Positions 1-6,538 of a stretch of DNA of 64,000 bases are shown piece after piece. The first letter of the stretch is position 1. Each line of letters starts with the position of its first letter. The stretch is from NCBI GenBank assembly GCA_947510165.1, contig CANNSB010000006.1:1-64000 (forward strand), read 5' to 3'. Position numbers and translations under genes: made by a program. The stretch comes from an uncultured Clostridia bacterium (GTDB lineage Bacteria; Bacillota; Clostridia; Oscillospirales; Ruminococcaceae). The notes below the pieces were generated by a model. That model made no database searches, was not told where the DNA came from, and was given only the letters and a program-made list of their open reading frames with translations.

Positions 1-29
1 TTGACAATTATATTTTCAAAGTATACAAT
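1..29 (+). promoter_or_regulatory. Candidate sigma-A promoter facing right
   Basis: TTGACA at 1-6 and TACAAT at 24-29 are separated by 17 bp. No plus-strand gene follows. Transcription from here would run antisense into the 3' end of the gene at 58-390. Such matches also arise by chance in AT-rich DNA. Confidence 0.35.
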
Positions 30-57
30 ATAAACTTATTGTGATATTTATATTTGC

Positions 58-390
58 CTATATTTTACATTCTGTACATATATCTTTATTACTAGCTTCT
101 GTAGGATTAACAGAAAGATCTCCAACTTTTGATACTGCACCAAAATTAATAGGTACAGCTACACAAATTTCTTGACTTATTGTAAATGAACAAGTTCCAT
201 TAACTTCTCCTTCACATTTTATTGCTCCGGCTTGTATAATAGGATCTTTACAGCAAAATGTGGATGTATCACCAACATTGGCAAATGGTATAACTGTTAC
301 TGGAACGCATACATTGGCTTTTTGATATCCAATTGATGGAGCGGTTTCTTGGATTTGTTCAACTTTATCAATATTTTCTAAATTAATCAT
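58..390 (-). CDS. Cys-containing hypothetical protein with an internal repeat, possibly spore-surface
   Basis: I do not firmly recognise this 110-residue protein. It has no signal peptide and no membrane segment, and it holds eight cysteines, including a CC pair and a C-terminal CTEC. Two segments look like copies of one another: residues 28-42 (CVPVTVIPFANVGD) and about 76-91 (CVAVPINFGAVSKVGD). Each is a hydrophobic strand ending in VGD, which suggests a duplicated beta unit. The ATG follows an AAAGGAG ribosome binding site. The gene is monocistronic, separated from the next minus-strand gene by a terminator. Cys-rich, beta-rich small proteins of this kind occur on clostridial spores. The upstream match to a sigma-K-type promoter fits that idea but is only inference. 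Confidence 0.7.
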   Translation of the reverse strand: MINLENIDKVEQIQETAPSIGYQKANVCVPVTVIPFANVGDTSTFCCKDPIIQAGAIKCEGEVNGTCSFTISQEICVAVPINFGAVSKVGDLSVNPTEASNKDICTECKI

Positions 391-423
391 AATATATCTC
401 CTTTTTATTTATAATTGATATTT

Positions 424-450
424 TATATTATGTAAATATATTAATTATGT
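424..450 (-). promoter_or_regulatory. Candidate sigma-K-like (mother-cell) promoter
   Basis: Reading the minus strand, AC at 450-449 is followed after 16 bp by CATAATATA at 432-424. This matches the sigma-K pattern AC-N16/17-CATANNNTA. It lies 34 bp upstream of the ATG at 390. A sigma-A-like pair, TTGTAA-17-CATAAT, overlaps the same bases, so the assignment is ambiguous. Confidence 0.3.
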
Positions 451-453
451 TAC

Positions 454-488
454 AAAAAAGCCAGATAATTAAAATCATCTGGCTTTTT
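454..488 (-). terminator. Rho-independent terminator of the gtr-like operon
   Basis: The stem arms AAAAAGCCAGAT and ATCTGGCTTTTT enclose a 10-nt loop, with T tracts on both strands. It sits immediately after the stop codon of the minus-strand gene at 490-1851 and upstream of the gene at 58-390. Confidence 0.85.
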
Positions 489-489
489 A

Positions 490-1851
490 TTATTTATAAG
501 AATATATTTCATATATATTCTTAATAATTGAAAGAATAAAAAATAATGAAAATATCAAATCAATATATATTATTTTATTATTTTTTATTATATCTCGTAT
601 TTTATTATATATAAATATTGAAATAATTATAAAGCTAAAGTGCATGAATATAAACGTTCTATCTCCAGATACCCAGATAGTTGGAGATAAAGACATAACT
701 ATTCTAGAAGCAAATCCTATAAATAGAATAAAAATAGTAAATAAAGCAATTTTTTTATTATCAAATAAAAGGTACAAGGATATAATAATAAATAAAAATG
801 TTGTTGCAAGTATAATATCTGGAATCCATGTTATTAGAGAGGAAAGAGAAATATTTGTTCCTGTTTTAGTTAAAGAATTAGGTATATCGTTAATATAAGG
901 AAAGAATTGTGATATGATTGGTTTAAAAGCGCCAAATGAAAGTGTTATAAATAGAGGAATAGATCCGCATATAATAAATTTAAGTTTATACTTATATTTA
1001 ATAAAAATAGCTATAAATAATAATAGAACAAAAGCGGTAAAAATAAGATTTAGATTAAATATATATTTAGATAATGTTGATGAAAATCCAATTTCTAATT
1101 TTCTAAAAATTGATATTTCAGAAAATTCAGGAAAATGGACACTCATCTCTCTAATCTTTCTAATACTATTTCCAGAGGAAGAAACGATAAATATAAAACT
1201 AAGTATATTTAAAATAAATTGGAAAAAAATATATATGCTAAATTTTTTAATATATATTAAATATATATTAAAAATGAGAAGTGTAGAAAAAATAACTACT
1301 ATCATCTGTTCTTGGTTTGATGAAAATAAGGTGCAAATACTATAGAATATATACTCATACCATCTAAAAGATTTATTTTCTAAAACTTTTTTTATAGGTA
1401 TAAAGCTAATCAAAGCAAAAGCAAAAATCCAAGTATAATTCAATGTAGTTGCAATCCATCCGGCTGTACCAGAAAGGATATATTGAAAGAAGATCATAAA
1501 ATACAAGATTATAAAATTTGTTTTAATATTATTTGTTGGGTTAAATAGTTTTGATAAAATAATCCCTATGGACACCATTATAAAAACATCTAATATTTTC
1601 CAAACAAAAACAACTCTGCTAAGAATTATTAGAAGACTTTCTATTAATAGTCTAGATGACCAATTTAAATATCTCATTTTTAAAAAATCAATAAAAGTAT
1701 GATTAGATAAAGCTGAGGAAAAATATATATCATCATTTGTATCTGTATGGGTAAATATTTTATAGATTATCATTATGAAAGCTAGTATAATAAAAGGAAA
1801 AAATTTACAAGTGTATATTTTTTTTATTAATAATAAAGTTTTATTGTTCAT
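490..1851 (-). CDS. Polytopic membrane protein, DUF6056-like putative glucosyltransferase
   Basis: 453 residues with about a dozen hydrophobic segments across the whole length. The N-terminal extracytoplasmic region after the first membrane helix carries TNDDIYFSSAL and then YLNWSSRLLIE. This pattern of an acidic Asp pair followed by a W-S-S/T-R motif is one I associate with DUF6056/Gtr-type glycan-modifying membrane proteins. The ATG at 1851 has AAAGGA seven bases upstream; an in-frame TTG at 1854 lies too close to that site. The gene starts 17 bp after a GtrB-like glycosyltransferase. In GtrA-GtrB-Gtr(type) systems the last protein transfers sugar from the polyprenyl carrier to a surface glycan. 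That role here is inferred from context and topology. Confidence 0.7.
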   Translation of the reverse strand: MNNKTLLLIKKIYTCKFFPFIILAFIMIIYKIFTHTDTNDDIYFSSALSNHTFIDFLKMRYLNWSSRLLIESLLIILSRVVFVWKILDVFIMVSIGIILSKLFNPTNNIKTNFIILYFMIFFQYILSGTAGWIATTLNYTWIFAFALISFIPIKKVLENKSFRWYEYIFYSICTLFSSNQEQMIVVIFSTLLIFNIYLIYIKKFSIYIFFQFILNILSFIFIVSSSGNSIRKIREMSVHFPEFSEISIFRKLEIGFSSTLSKYIFNLNLIFTAFVLLLFIAIFIKYKYKLKFIICGSIPLFITLSFGAFKPIISQFFPYINDIPNSLTKTGTNISLSSLITWIPDIILATTFLFIIISLYLLFDNKKIALFTIFILFIGFASRIVMSLSPTIWVSGDRTFIFMHFSFIIISIFIYNKIRDIIKNNKIIYIDLIFSLFFILSIIKNIYEIYSYK

Positions 1852-1868
1852 CAAAAATCCTTTCTGTT

Positions 1869-2828
1869 TTACTTTATATTATTATAAATTGAAGAATATT
1901 TTATAATATATATAGGTCTTTTTTTTGTTTCAGAATATATTTTAGAGATATATTGACCTAGAATTCCTATACAAAATAATTGAAGACCTCCAATTAAAGT
2001 TATTAAACATATAATGGTTGGGTATCCCTGAATATTTTCGCCAAAAACTAAAGTTTTATATACTATAAATATAATATATAAAATAGATATAAAAAACATA
2101 ACTATTCCCAGTATAGAAGCGATAAAAAGGGGGACTGTTGAAAATGCTAATATTCCATCAATAGAGTATAATAATAATTGAAAAAATGACCATTTGGTTT
2201 CTCCAGCACATCTTTTAACATTTTCATATTCTAGCCATTTTGTGTTAAAACCAACCCAACTAAATATACCTTTTGAAAATCTATTATATTCTTTTAATTT
2301 TAATATAGAATCAACCATCTGTCTTGTCATAAGTCTAAAATCTCTAGCACCACTTACAAATTCGGTTTTAGATACTTTATTTATTATAGAATAGAATTTT
2401 TTTGCAAAAAAAGAGCGTATTTTAGGCTCATCTTTTCTTGAGGTTCTTTTAACAGCTACACAATCATAATTATTATTTATAATATTATAGTACATTTCAT
2501 TTAGCATATTGGGAGGGTCTTGTAAATCAACATCTAAAACTGCAATAAAATCTCCAGTAGCATGTTCTAATCCTGCATATATAGCAGATTCTTTTCCAAA
2601 ATTTCTAGAAAATGAAATAAATTTAACCATATCATGTTCGGTATTAAGTATATTTAATAGATCTAAAGTAGAGTCTTTAGATCCATCATCTATAAATATT
2701 ATTTCAAAATTTATATCATAATCAAAATTTTTTATCGTTTTATATATAGAATCAAAAAATATGGGTATAGCTTTTTCTTCATTAAATACAGGGACTATTA
2801 TTGATATTAATTTTAAATCTTTTTTAAT
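1869..2828 (-). CDS. GtrB-like polyprenyl-phosphate glycosyltransferase (GT2, DPM1 family), apparent ATT start
   Basis: The open frame from 2828 encodes 319 residues. The N-terminal GT2 core has IIVPVFNEEKA near residue 10, IFIDDGSKDST near 48, SFSRNFGKESA near 75 and DVDLQDPP near 100. Two C-terminal transmembrane helices follow (about residues 230-300), as in GtrB/DPM1 enzymes, which load a sugar onto undecaprenyl phosphate at the inner membrane face. The first ATG (2630) would remove the nucleotide-binding N-terminus, including DDGS. An AGGAGG site lies seven bases before ATT at 2828-2826, and no ATG, GTG or TTG occurs in frame between that site and 2630. I therefore infer ATT initiation; a start-codon mutation is the alternative. 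The preceding 32-aa ORF ends inside this ribosome binding site. Confidence 0.85.
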   Translation of the reverse strand: MKKDLKLISIIVPVFNEEKAIPIFFDSIYKTIKNFDYDINFEIIFIDDGSKDSTLDLLNILNTEHDMVKFISFSRNFGKESAIYAGLEHATGDFIAVLDVDLQDPPNMLNEMYYNIINNNYDCVAVKRTSRKDEPKIRSFFAKKFYSIINKVSKTEFVSGARDFRLMTRQMVDSILKLKEYNRFSKGIFSWVGFNTKWLEYENVKRCAGETKWSFFQLLLYSIDGILAFSTVPLFIASILGIVMFFISILYIIFIVYKTLVFGENIQGYPTIICLITLIGGLQLFCIGILGQYISKIYSETKKRPIYIIKYSSIYNNIK

Positions 2829-2839
2829 AAGTATTCCTC

Positions 2840-2938
2840 CTATATACTAGTTAGTGATAAAAATATTGAAACAATAGGTCCTAGTAGTATTGATACTACT
2901 AAAATAATTATAACAATAGTATATATTTTTTTTTTCAT
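2840..2938 (-). CDS. 32-residue single-span membrane peptide
   Basis: This short ORF begins MKKKIYTIV and continues as one hydrophobic helix of Ile, Val and Leu to the end (32 residues). GAAAGG lies about seven bases before the ATG, and a good promoter lies just upstream. Its TAG stop overlaps the AGGAGG site of the glycosyltransferase that follows, so the two are probably translationally coupled. GtrA flippases are much longer, so this is not GtrA. It may be a small accessory membrane peptide or a leader whose translation opens the next start. I do not recognise a family. Confidence 0.55.
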   Translation of the reverse strand: MKKKIYTIVIIILVVSILLGPIVSIFLSLTSI

Positions 2939-2978
2939 AAATAACCTTTCTATCATTTTATTTCATATAACATGATAC

Positions 2979-3007
2979 ACTATAATTATTTTTTATACTA
3001 TAGTAAA
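2979..3007 (-). promoter_or_regulatory. Candidate sigma-A promoter of the gtr-like operon
   Basis: On the minus strand, TTTACT (3007-3002) and TATAGT (2984-2979) are 17 bp apart. The ATG of the 32-aa ORF is 41 bp downstream. Confidence 0.5.
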
Positions 3008-3055
3008 TTTTTATAAAAAGATTGGTTATAATAAAAATATAGTGAGGTGATAAAT

Positions 3056-3865
3056 TTGAATAAAATTTTATTTCTATCTATATTTTTTAGTTTGTTATCA
3101 GGGTGTAGTTATATTAAAGAGATTAAAAATGATAATAATGAAGTTCGTTGTGAAAAAAAACATGAGTCTGTTATAGTAGAAACACAATCTGGTAAAAAGT
3201 TTGGTTGGGGACAAGGAAAAGAAATGGATGATAAAAATAGGCCTATATCAGCGATAGAGTATCAAGATAGATATCAAGATATAGGTGGAAATTTTATAGG
3301 AGAAGATAATAATAAAATATATTTAACATTTGATGAAGGATATGAAAATGGATATACTCCTGATATATTAGATACGTTAAAAGAAAAGCAAGTAAAAGCG
3401 GTATTTTTTATAACATATGATTATGCAAAAAGAAATTCTAATTTAATTAAACGAATGATAGATGAAGGACATGTTATTGGTAATCATTCTTATAATCATC
3501 CATCCATGGCGGATATTCCTATAGATAGTGTTAAATCTGAAATCTCTCTTTTACATGAATATATACAAAAAGAATTTGGGTATATTATGAGTTTGTTTAG
3601 GCCACCAAAAGGAGAGTTTACAGAACAATCATTAGTTGCTGCAAAAGATTTGGGATATAAAACTATATTTTGGAGTTTTGCATATAAAGATTGGGTAGAG
3701 AGTAATTCTATGGGAATTGAAAAATCTTTAAAAAAAGTTACCGATTCTGCCCATAGTGGTGGAATATATCTTTTACATGCTGTTTCTAAAGATAATAGAG
3801 ATATTTTAGGTGAAGCTATAGATATTATTAGAGATAAGGGATTTGATTTTGATTTATATAAATAA
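3056..3865 (+). CDS. pdaA: Polysaccharide deacetylase lipoprotein, PdaA-like
   Basis: 269 residues starting at TTG 3056, which has GAGGTG six bases upstream. The earlier GTG at 3047 lies within that site. The N-terminus is a lipoprotein signal with lipobox LLSGC, so the enzyme should be membrane-anchored outside the cell. The NodB-type carbohydrate esterase domain covers about residues 85-265, with TFDEGYENGYTP as motif 1, GNHSYNHPS as motif 2 (metal histidines) and RPPKGEF as motif 3. The motif TFDEGYENGYT is typical of PdaA, which removes acetyl groups from muramic acid during delta-lactam formation in the spore cortex. The sporulation assignment is by family; other peptidoglycan deacetylases are possible. 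Confidence 0.85.
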   Translation: MNKILFLSIFFSLLSGCSYIKEIKNDNNEVRCEKKHESVIVETQSGKKFGWGQGKEMDDKNRPISAIEYQDRYQDIGGNFIGEDNNKIYLTFDEGYENGYTPDILDTLKEKQVKAVFFITYDYAKRNSNLIKRMIDEGHVIGNHSYNHPSMADIPIDSVKSEISLLHEYIQKEFGYIMSLFRPPKGEFTEQSLVAAKDLGYKTIFWSFAYKDWVESNSMGIEKSLKKVTDSAHSGGIYLLHAVSKDNRDILGEAIDIIRDKGFDFDLYK

Positions 3866-3906
3866 AGAGAGTGATTCAGAACTATTCTGAATCACTCTCT
3901 TTATTT
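3860..3906. terminator. Bidirectional terminator between convergent genes
   Basis: A perfect 21-bp stem (3860-3880 with 3886-3906) surrounds a 5-nt loop. It includes the stop of the deacetylase gene and encodes the last residues and stop of the convergent M23 gene. Confidence 0.9.
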
Positions 3907-4940
3907 ATATATTCTCTCATTAAAGGATCTATAAATCTATATTTTCTATAGGGTTTATTTGATTTTTCATCTTTTATAATAGGAGATTTATGCTTTTGTA
4001 AAAGTTTAACTAATTGGTATACATCTATCCAGATTTCATTATTACTTTCTTTTTGCGACTCGTCAAATATCAATTGTAGACCAAGATGTAGATGGGGTTT
4101 TGTCATGCCATTTACATTTTCTTTTTCGCTATATCCAGTCATACCAAGATAACCAATAATATCTCCAGCATTTACAAGACTTCCTTTTTCAAGTCCATCA
4201 ATATATGGAGAGTCTTTTTTCATATGTGCATAATAATAGTATCTTTTTTTATCTAAAGATCGAATACCAATACGCCAACCACCATATTGGTTCCATCCTA
4301 TATTTTCAACATATCCAGATTCTATTGAAATAATAGGAGTTCCTATATTTCCCATAATATCATTTCCGAGATGTGGTCGTTTAAATCCAAATGATCGACT
4401 ATTTCCAAAATCATCATAATGGCTAAAATTATATCCATATGGGATTGGAGAATATGCTTTTAATCCATATTTTGATGTGTATATAGGATTATCTGTATTT
4501 AGTGTATCTTCAGATTCTATTTCATAATTAGAAATAAAATTTCCTAAAACAGCAGTATAAACTTGATGATAATATGAATAATATTTATTATCTTTATTCA
4601 TATTATCATTTTTTAGATCTTTTATAATATTATTCATATCTTTTGAAGAATATTTTGACCATTTTCCACCATACTTAGTTCCTAGCAAAGCAAGTATATC
4701 TATCCATGATATGTGTTTTTCTGTATTGTAGGTATTTATATCTATATTCATTGATTTCTCTAAAGCATTGTAAGGAATATTAAAATCAACCCATGTTATA
4801 AAATCATTATCTTTTTCTATTGTCGAATTTATTGGTGAAGAATTTTGATTATTTATATTTATATAAAGGTAAATATATGAGATTATAATACTGATAATTA
4901 AAATTATAATTATTGATATTGTTAGTGATTTTTTTGTCAA
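3882..4940 (-). CDS. Membrane-anchored M23 family metallopeptidase
   Basis: 352 residues from TTG at 4940, which follows GGAGG by eight bases. An upstream in-frame ATG at 4964 precedes the ribosome binding site and is unlikely. One N-terminal transmembrane helix (about residues 6-28, very Ile-rich) puts the rest outside the cytoplasm. A region of unknown fold (about 40-140) precedes the LytM/M23 domain. That domain shows the zinc pattern HLGND (HxxxD) near residue 195 and HLHLG (HxH) near 290, with YAHM between them. M23 enzymes cleave peptidoglycan cross-bridges, and this one keeps the zinc ligands, so it is probably active. Transcribed alone between two terminators. A role in sporulation, as for SpoIIQ-type M23 proteins, cannot be shown here. 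Confidence 0.85.
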   Translation of the reverse strand: MTKKSLTISIIIILIISIIISYIYLYININNQNSSPINSTIEKDNDFITWVDFNIPYNALEKSMNIDINTYNTEKHISWIDILALLGTKYGGKWSKYSSKDMNNIIKDLKNDNMNKDNKYYSYYHQVYTAVLGNFISNYEIESEDTLNTDNPIYTSKYGLKAYSPIPYGYNFSHYDDFGNSRSFGFKRPHLGNDIMGNIGTPIISIESGYVENIGWNQYGGWRIGIRSLDKKRYYYYAHMKKDSPYIDGLEKGSLVNAGDIIGYLGMTGYSEKENVNGMTKPHLHLGLQLIFDESQKESNNEIWIDVYQLVKLLQKHKSPIIKDEKSNKPYRKYRFIDPLMREYINKESDSE

Positions 4941-4978
4941 ATAAAACGCCTCCAATAATAGCATATAATAAATTATAT

Positions 4979-5008
4979 TAAAAATAGTTTAATATAATAC
5001 TATTTTTA
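4979..5008 (-). terminator. Probable terminator after tsaD
   Basis: Ten-bp arms (4979-4988 and 4999-5008) around a 10-nt loop, with A/T-rich flanks. It lies downstream of the tsaD stop on the minus strand. Confidence 0.6.
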
Positions 5009-5047
5009 TAGAGGCTTATAAAATAATTAAATTTAAATATCTATAAT

Positions 5048-6049
5048 CTATTCTACAGATAGACAAGATATAGCATTAAGATTTAGATCTGAAATATTTC
5101 CTTGTAGAAATTCGTAGTAAGCTTGTGATCCAATCATAGCTCCATTATCTGTACATAGAGAAGGGGTTGGAAAAAAAAGTTTAAATCCCATTTTTTTTGA
5201 TAAAGATAGAAGAGATTTTCTTATGTCAGAATTACATGCAACCCCTCCAGCTATTACAAGCTGTTTCTCTCCTGATATTTTTATATATTTTGAAATTTTC
5301 TCTATAAATATTTGACAAACGGTATGTTGGAAACTTGCAGATATATCATTTATATTTGATATTCCATTTTGATGATTTTTATGTATAAGATTTATAGTAG
5401 CAGTTTTTAAACCAGAAAAGCTAAAATCAAAGGGAAAATTTTCTATAGATGGTTTTGGTAAAGAAAATGCAAGGGGATTTCCTAATTGTGCAGATTCATC
5501 TATATATCTCCCTCCTGGATAATCAAATCCAAGTTTTCTAGCAACTTTATCATACACTTCTCCTATTGCATCGTCTCTAGAAACACCTATTATTTTAAAT
5601 TTCGTGTAAGATTTAACTTTTATTATGTGAGAGTGTCCGCCAGATATAACAAGGGCTGTAAAAGGTGGAGACAACTCTGGATATGTTATATAATTTGCTG
5701 CAATATGACCTTTTATATGGTGGACTGGAATTAATGGTTTTTTTAGAGCAAAAGAAAAAGCCTTAGCAAAACTAACTCCAACTAAGAGAGATCCAACAAG
5801 GCCAGGGGCATAGGTCACAGCAATTGCATCAAGATCATATTTAGTTAAACCAGAGTCGGAAATTGCTTTATCGACAACTAGGGATATATTTTCACAATGG
5901 GTTCTAGAAGCAACTTCAGGGACAACACCACCAAATTTTTTATGGATTTCAATCTGGGAGTTTGTAGATGAAGAGAGTATATATCTTCCATCTTTAACAA
6001 TAGCAGCAGAAGTGTCATCACATGAAGTTTCTATTGCAAGTATCTTCAT
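5048..6049 (-). CDS. tsaD: tRNA threonylcarbamoyladenosine transferase TsaD
   Basis: 333 residues, close to the usual 335-345. The protein starts MKILAIETSCDDTSAA, the hallmark of the ASKHA-fold TsaD/Kae1 family. HHIKGH near residue 110 carries the metal-binding histidines, and SGGHSH and GGVACN motifs follow. TsaD transfers the threonylcarbamoyl group from its adenylate to A37 of ANN-decoding tRNAs, with TsaB and TsaE. The ATG has an AGGAGGA site. It lies 36 bp after rimI in the polA-rimI-tsaD operon. tsaB, usually adjacent, is not in this window. Confidence 0.97.
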   Translation of the reverse strand: MKILAIETSCDDTSAAIVKDGRYILSSSTNSQIEIHKKFGGVVPEVASRTHCENISLVVDKAISDSGLTKYDLDAIAVTYAPGLVGSLLVGVSFAKAFSFALKKPLIPVHHIKGHIAANYITYPELSPPFTALVISGGHSHIIKVKSYTKFKIIGVSRDDAIGEVYDKVARKLGFDYPGGRYIDESAQLGNPLAFSLPKPSIENFPFDFSFSGLKTATINLIHKNHQNGISNINDISASFQHTVCQIFIEKISKYIKISGEKQLVIAGGVACNSDIRKSLLSLSKKMGFKLFFPTPSLCTDNGAMIGSQAYYEFLQGNISDLNLNAISCLSVE

Positions 6050-6085
6050 AAAATCCTCCTATATTATATAAAAATTATTTTATTT

Positions 6086-6538
6086 TCAAACAAGTAGATT
6101 CATAGTAAAACTATCCTCTAAAGGATTTTTATAAAAATTTTTTCTTGTATAAAATTTTATAAATCCAAATTTTTCATAAAAATAAATAGCCTGTATATTA
6201 GAAGTTCTAACATCTAGAGAGATAGATATATCTTTTTTATATAATAAAATATTTATAAAATATTTAAATAAAATTTTTCCAAATCCCTTAGATTGGAAAG
6301 TTTTGGATATAGCAAAGTTTGAGATATAACACTGATCTATAACTAGAGAAGAAAATATATATCCAATAACTATGGAATCTTTTAACAAAACTAAATTTAG
6401 AGAAAATTTATTATCTAATTCTGATATAAACGCAGATTTAGACCAAGCGTCTAGTTTAAATATATCAATTTCTAAATTATAGACAGAATCTAGATGTTTT
6501 TTTTGGAAATATTCAAAAGATATATTATTTAGCATCAT
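6086..6538 (-). CDS. rimI: GNAT acetyltransferase, RimI-like
   Basis: 150 residues of a single GNAT domain. The acetyl-CoA loop appears as KTFQSKGFGKILFKYF near residues 78-93, followed by LDVRTSNIQAIYFYEKFGF, the RimI-type C-terminal signature. RimI acetylates the N-terminal alanine of ribosomal protein S18, though many RimI-like proteins have other targets. Two successive ATG codons (6538, 6535) sit inside the 3' end of polA, giving a short overlap and likely translational coupling; I chose the first. Position between polA and tsaD supports the rimI call, since rimI and tsaD are commonly neighbours. Confidence 0.85.
   Translation of the reverse strand: MMLNNISFEYFQKKHLDSVYNLEIDIFKLDAWSKSAFISELDNKFSLNLVLLKDSIVIGYIFSSLVIDQCYISNFAISKTFQSKGFGKILFKYFINILLYKKDISISLDVRTSNIQAIYFYEKFGFIKFYTRKNFYKNPLEDSFTMNLLV

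Noticed and set aside
644-1345. Two plus-strand ORFs of 84 and 143 codons
   Set aside because: They lie antisense inside the DUF6056-like membrane gene, lack ribosome binding sites and mirror its Ile/Asn/Lys codons.
2509-2721. Plus-strand ORF opposite the GtrB-like gene
   Set aside because: Covers the DDGS and DxD coding region of the glycosyltransferase on the other strand; no ribosome binding site.
4941-4964. Upstream ATG start for the M23 gene
   Set aside because: The GGAGG site lies after it; TTG at 4940 is correctly spaced.
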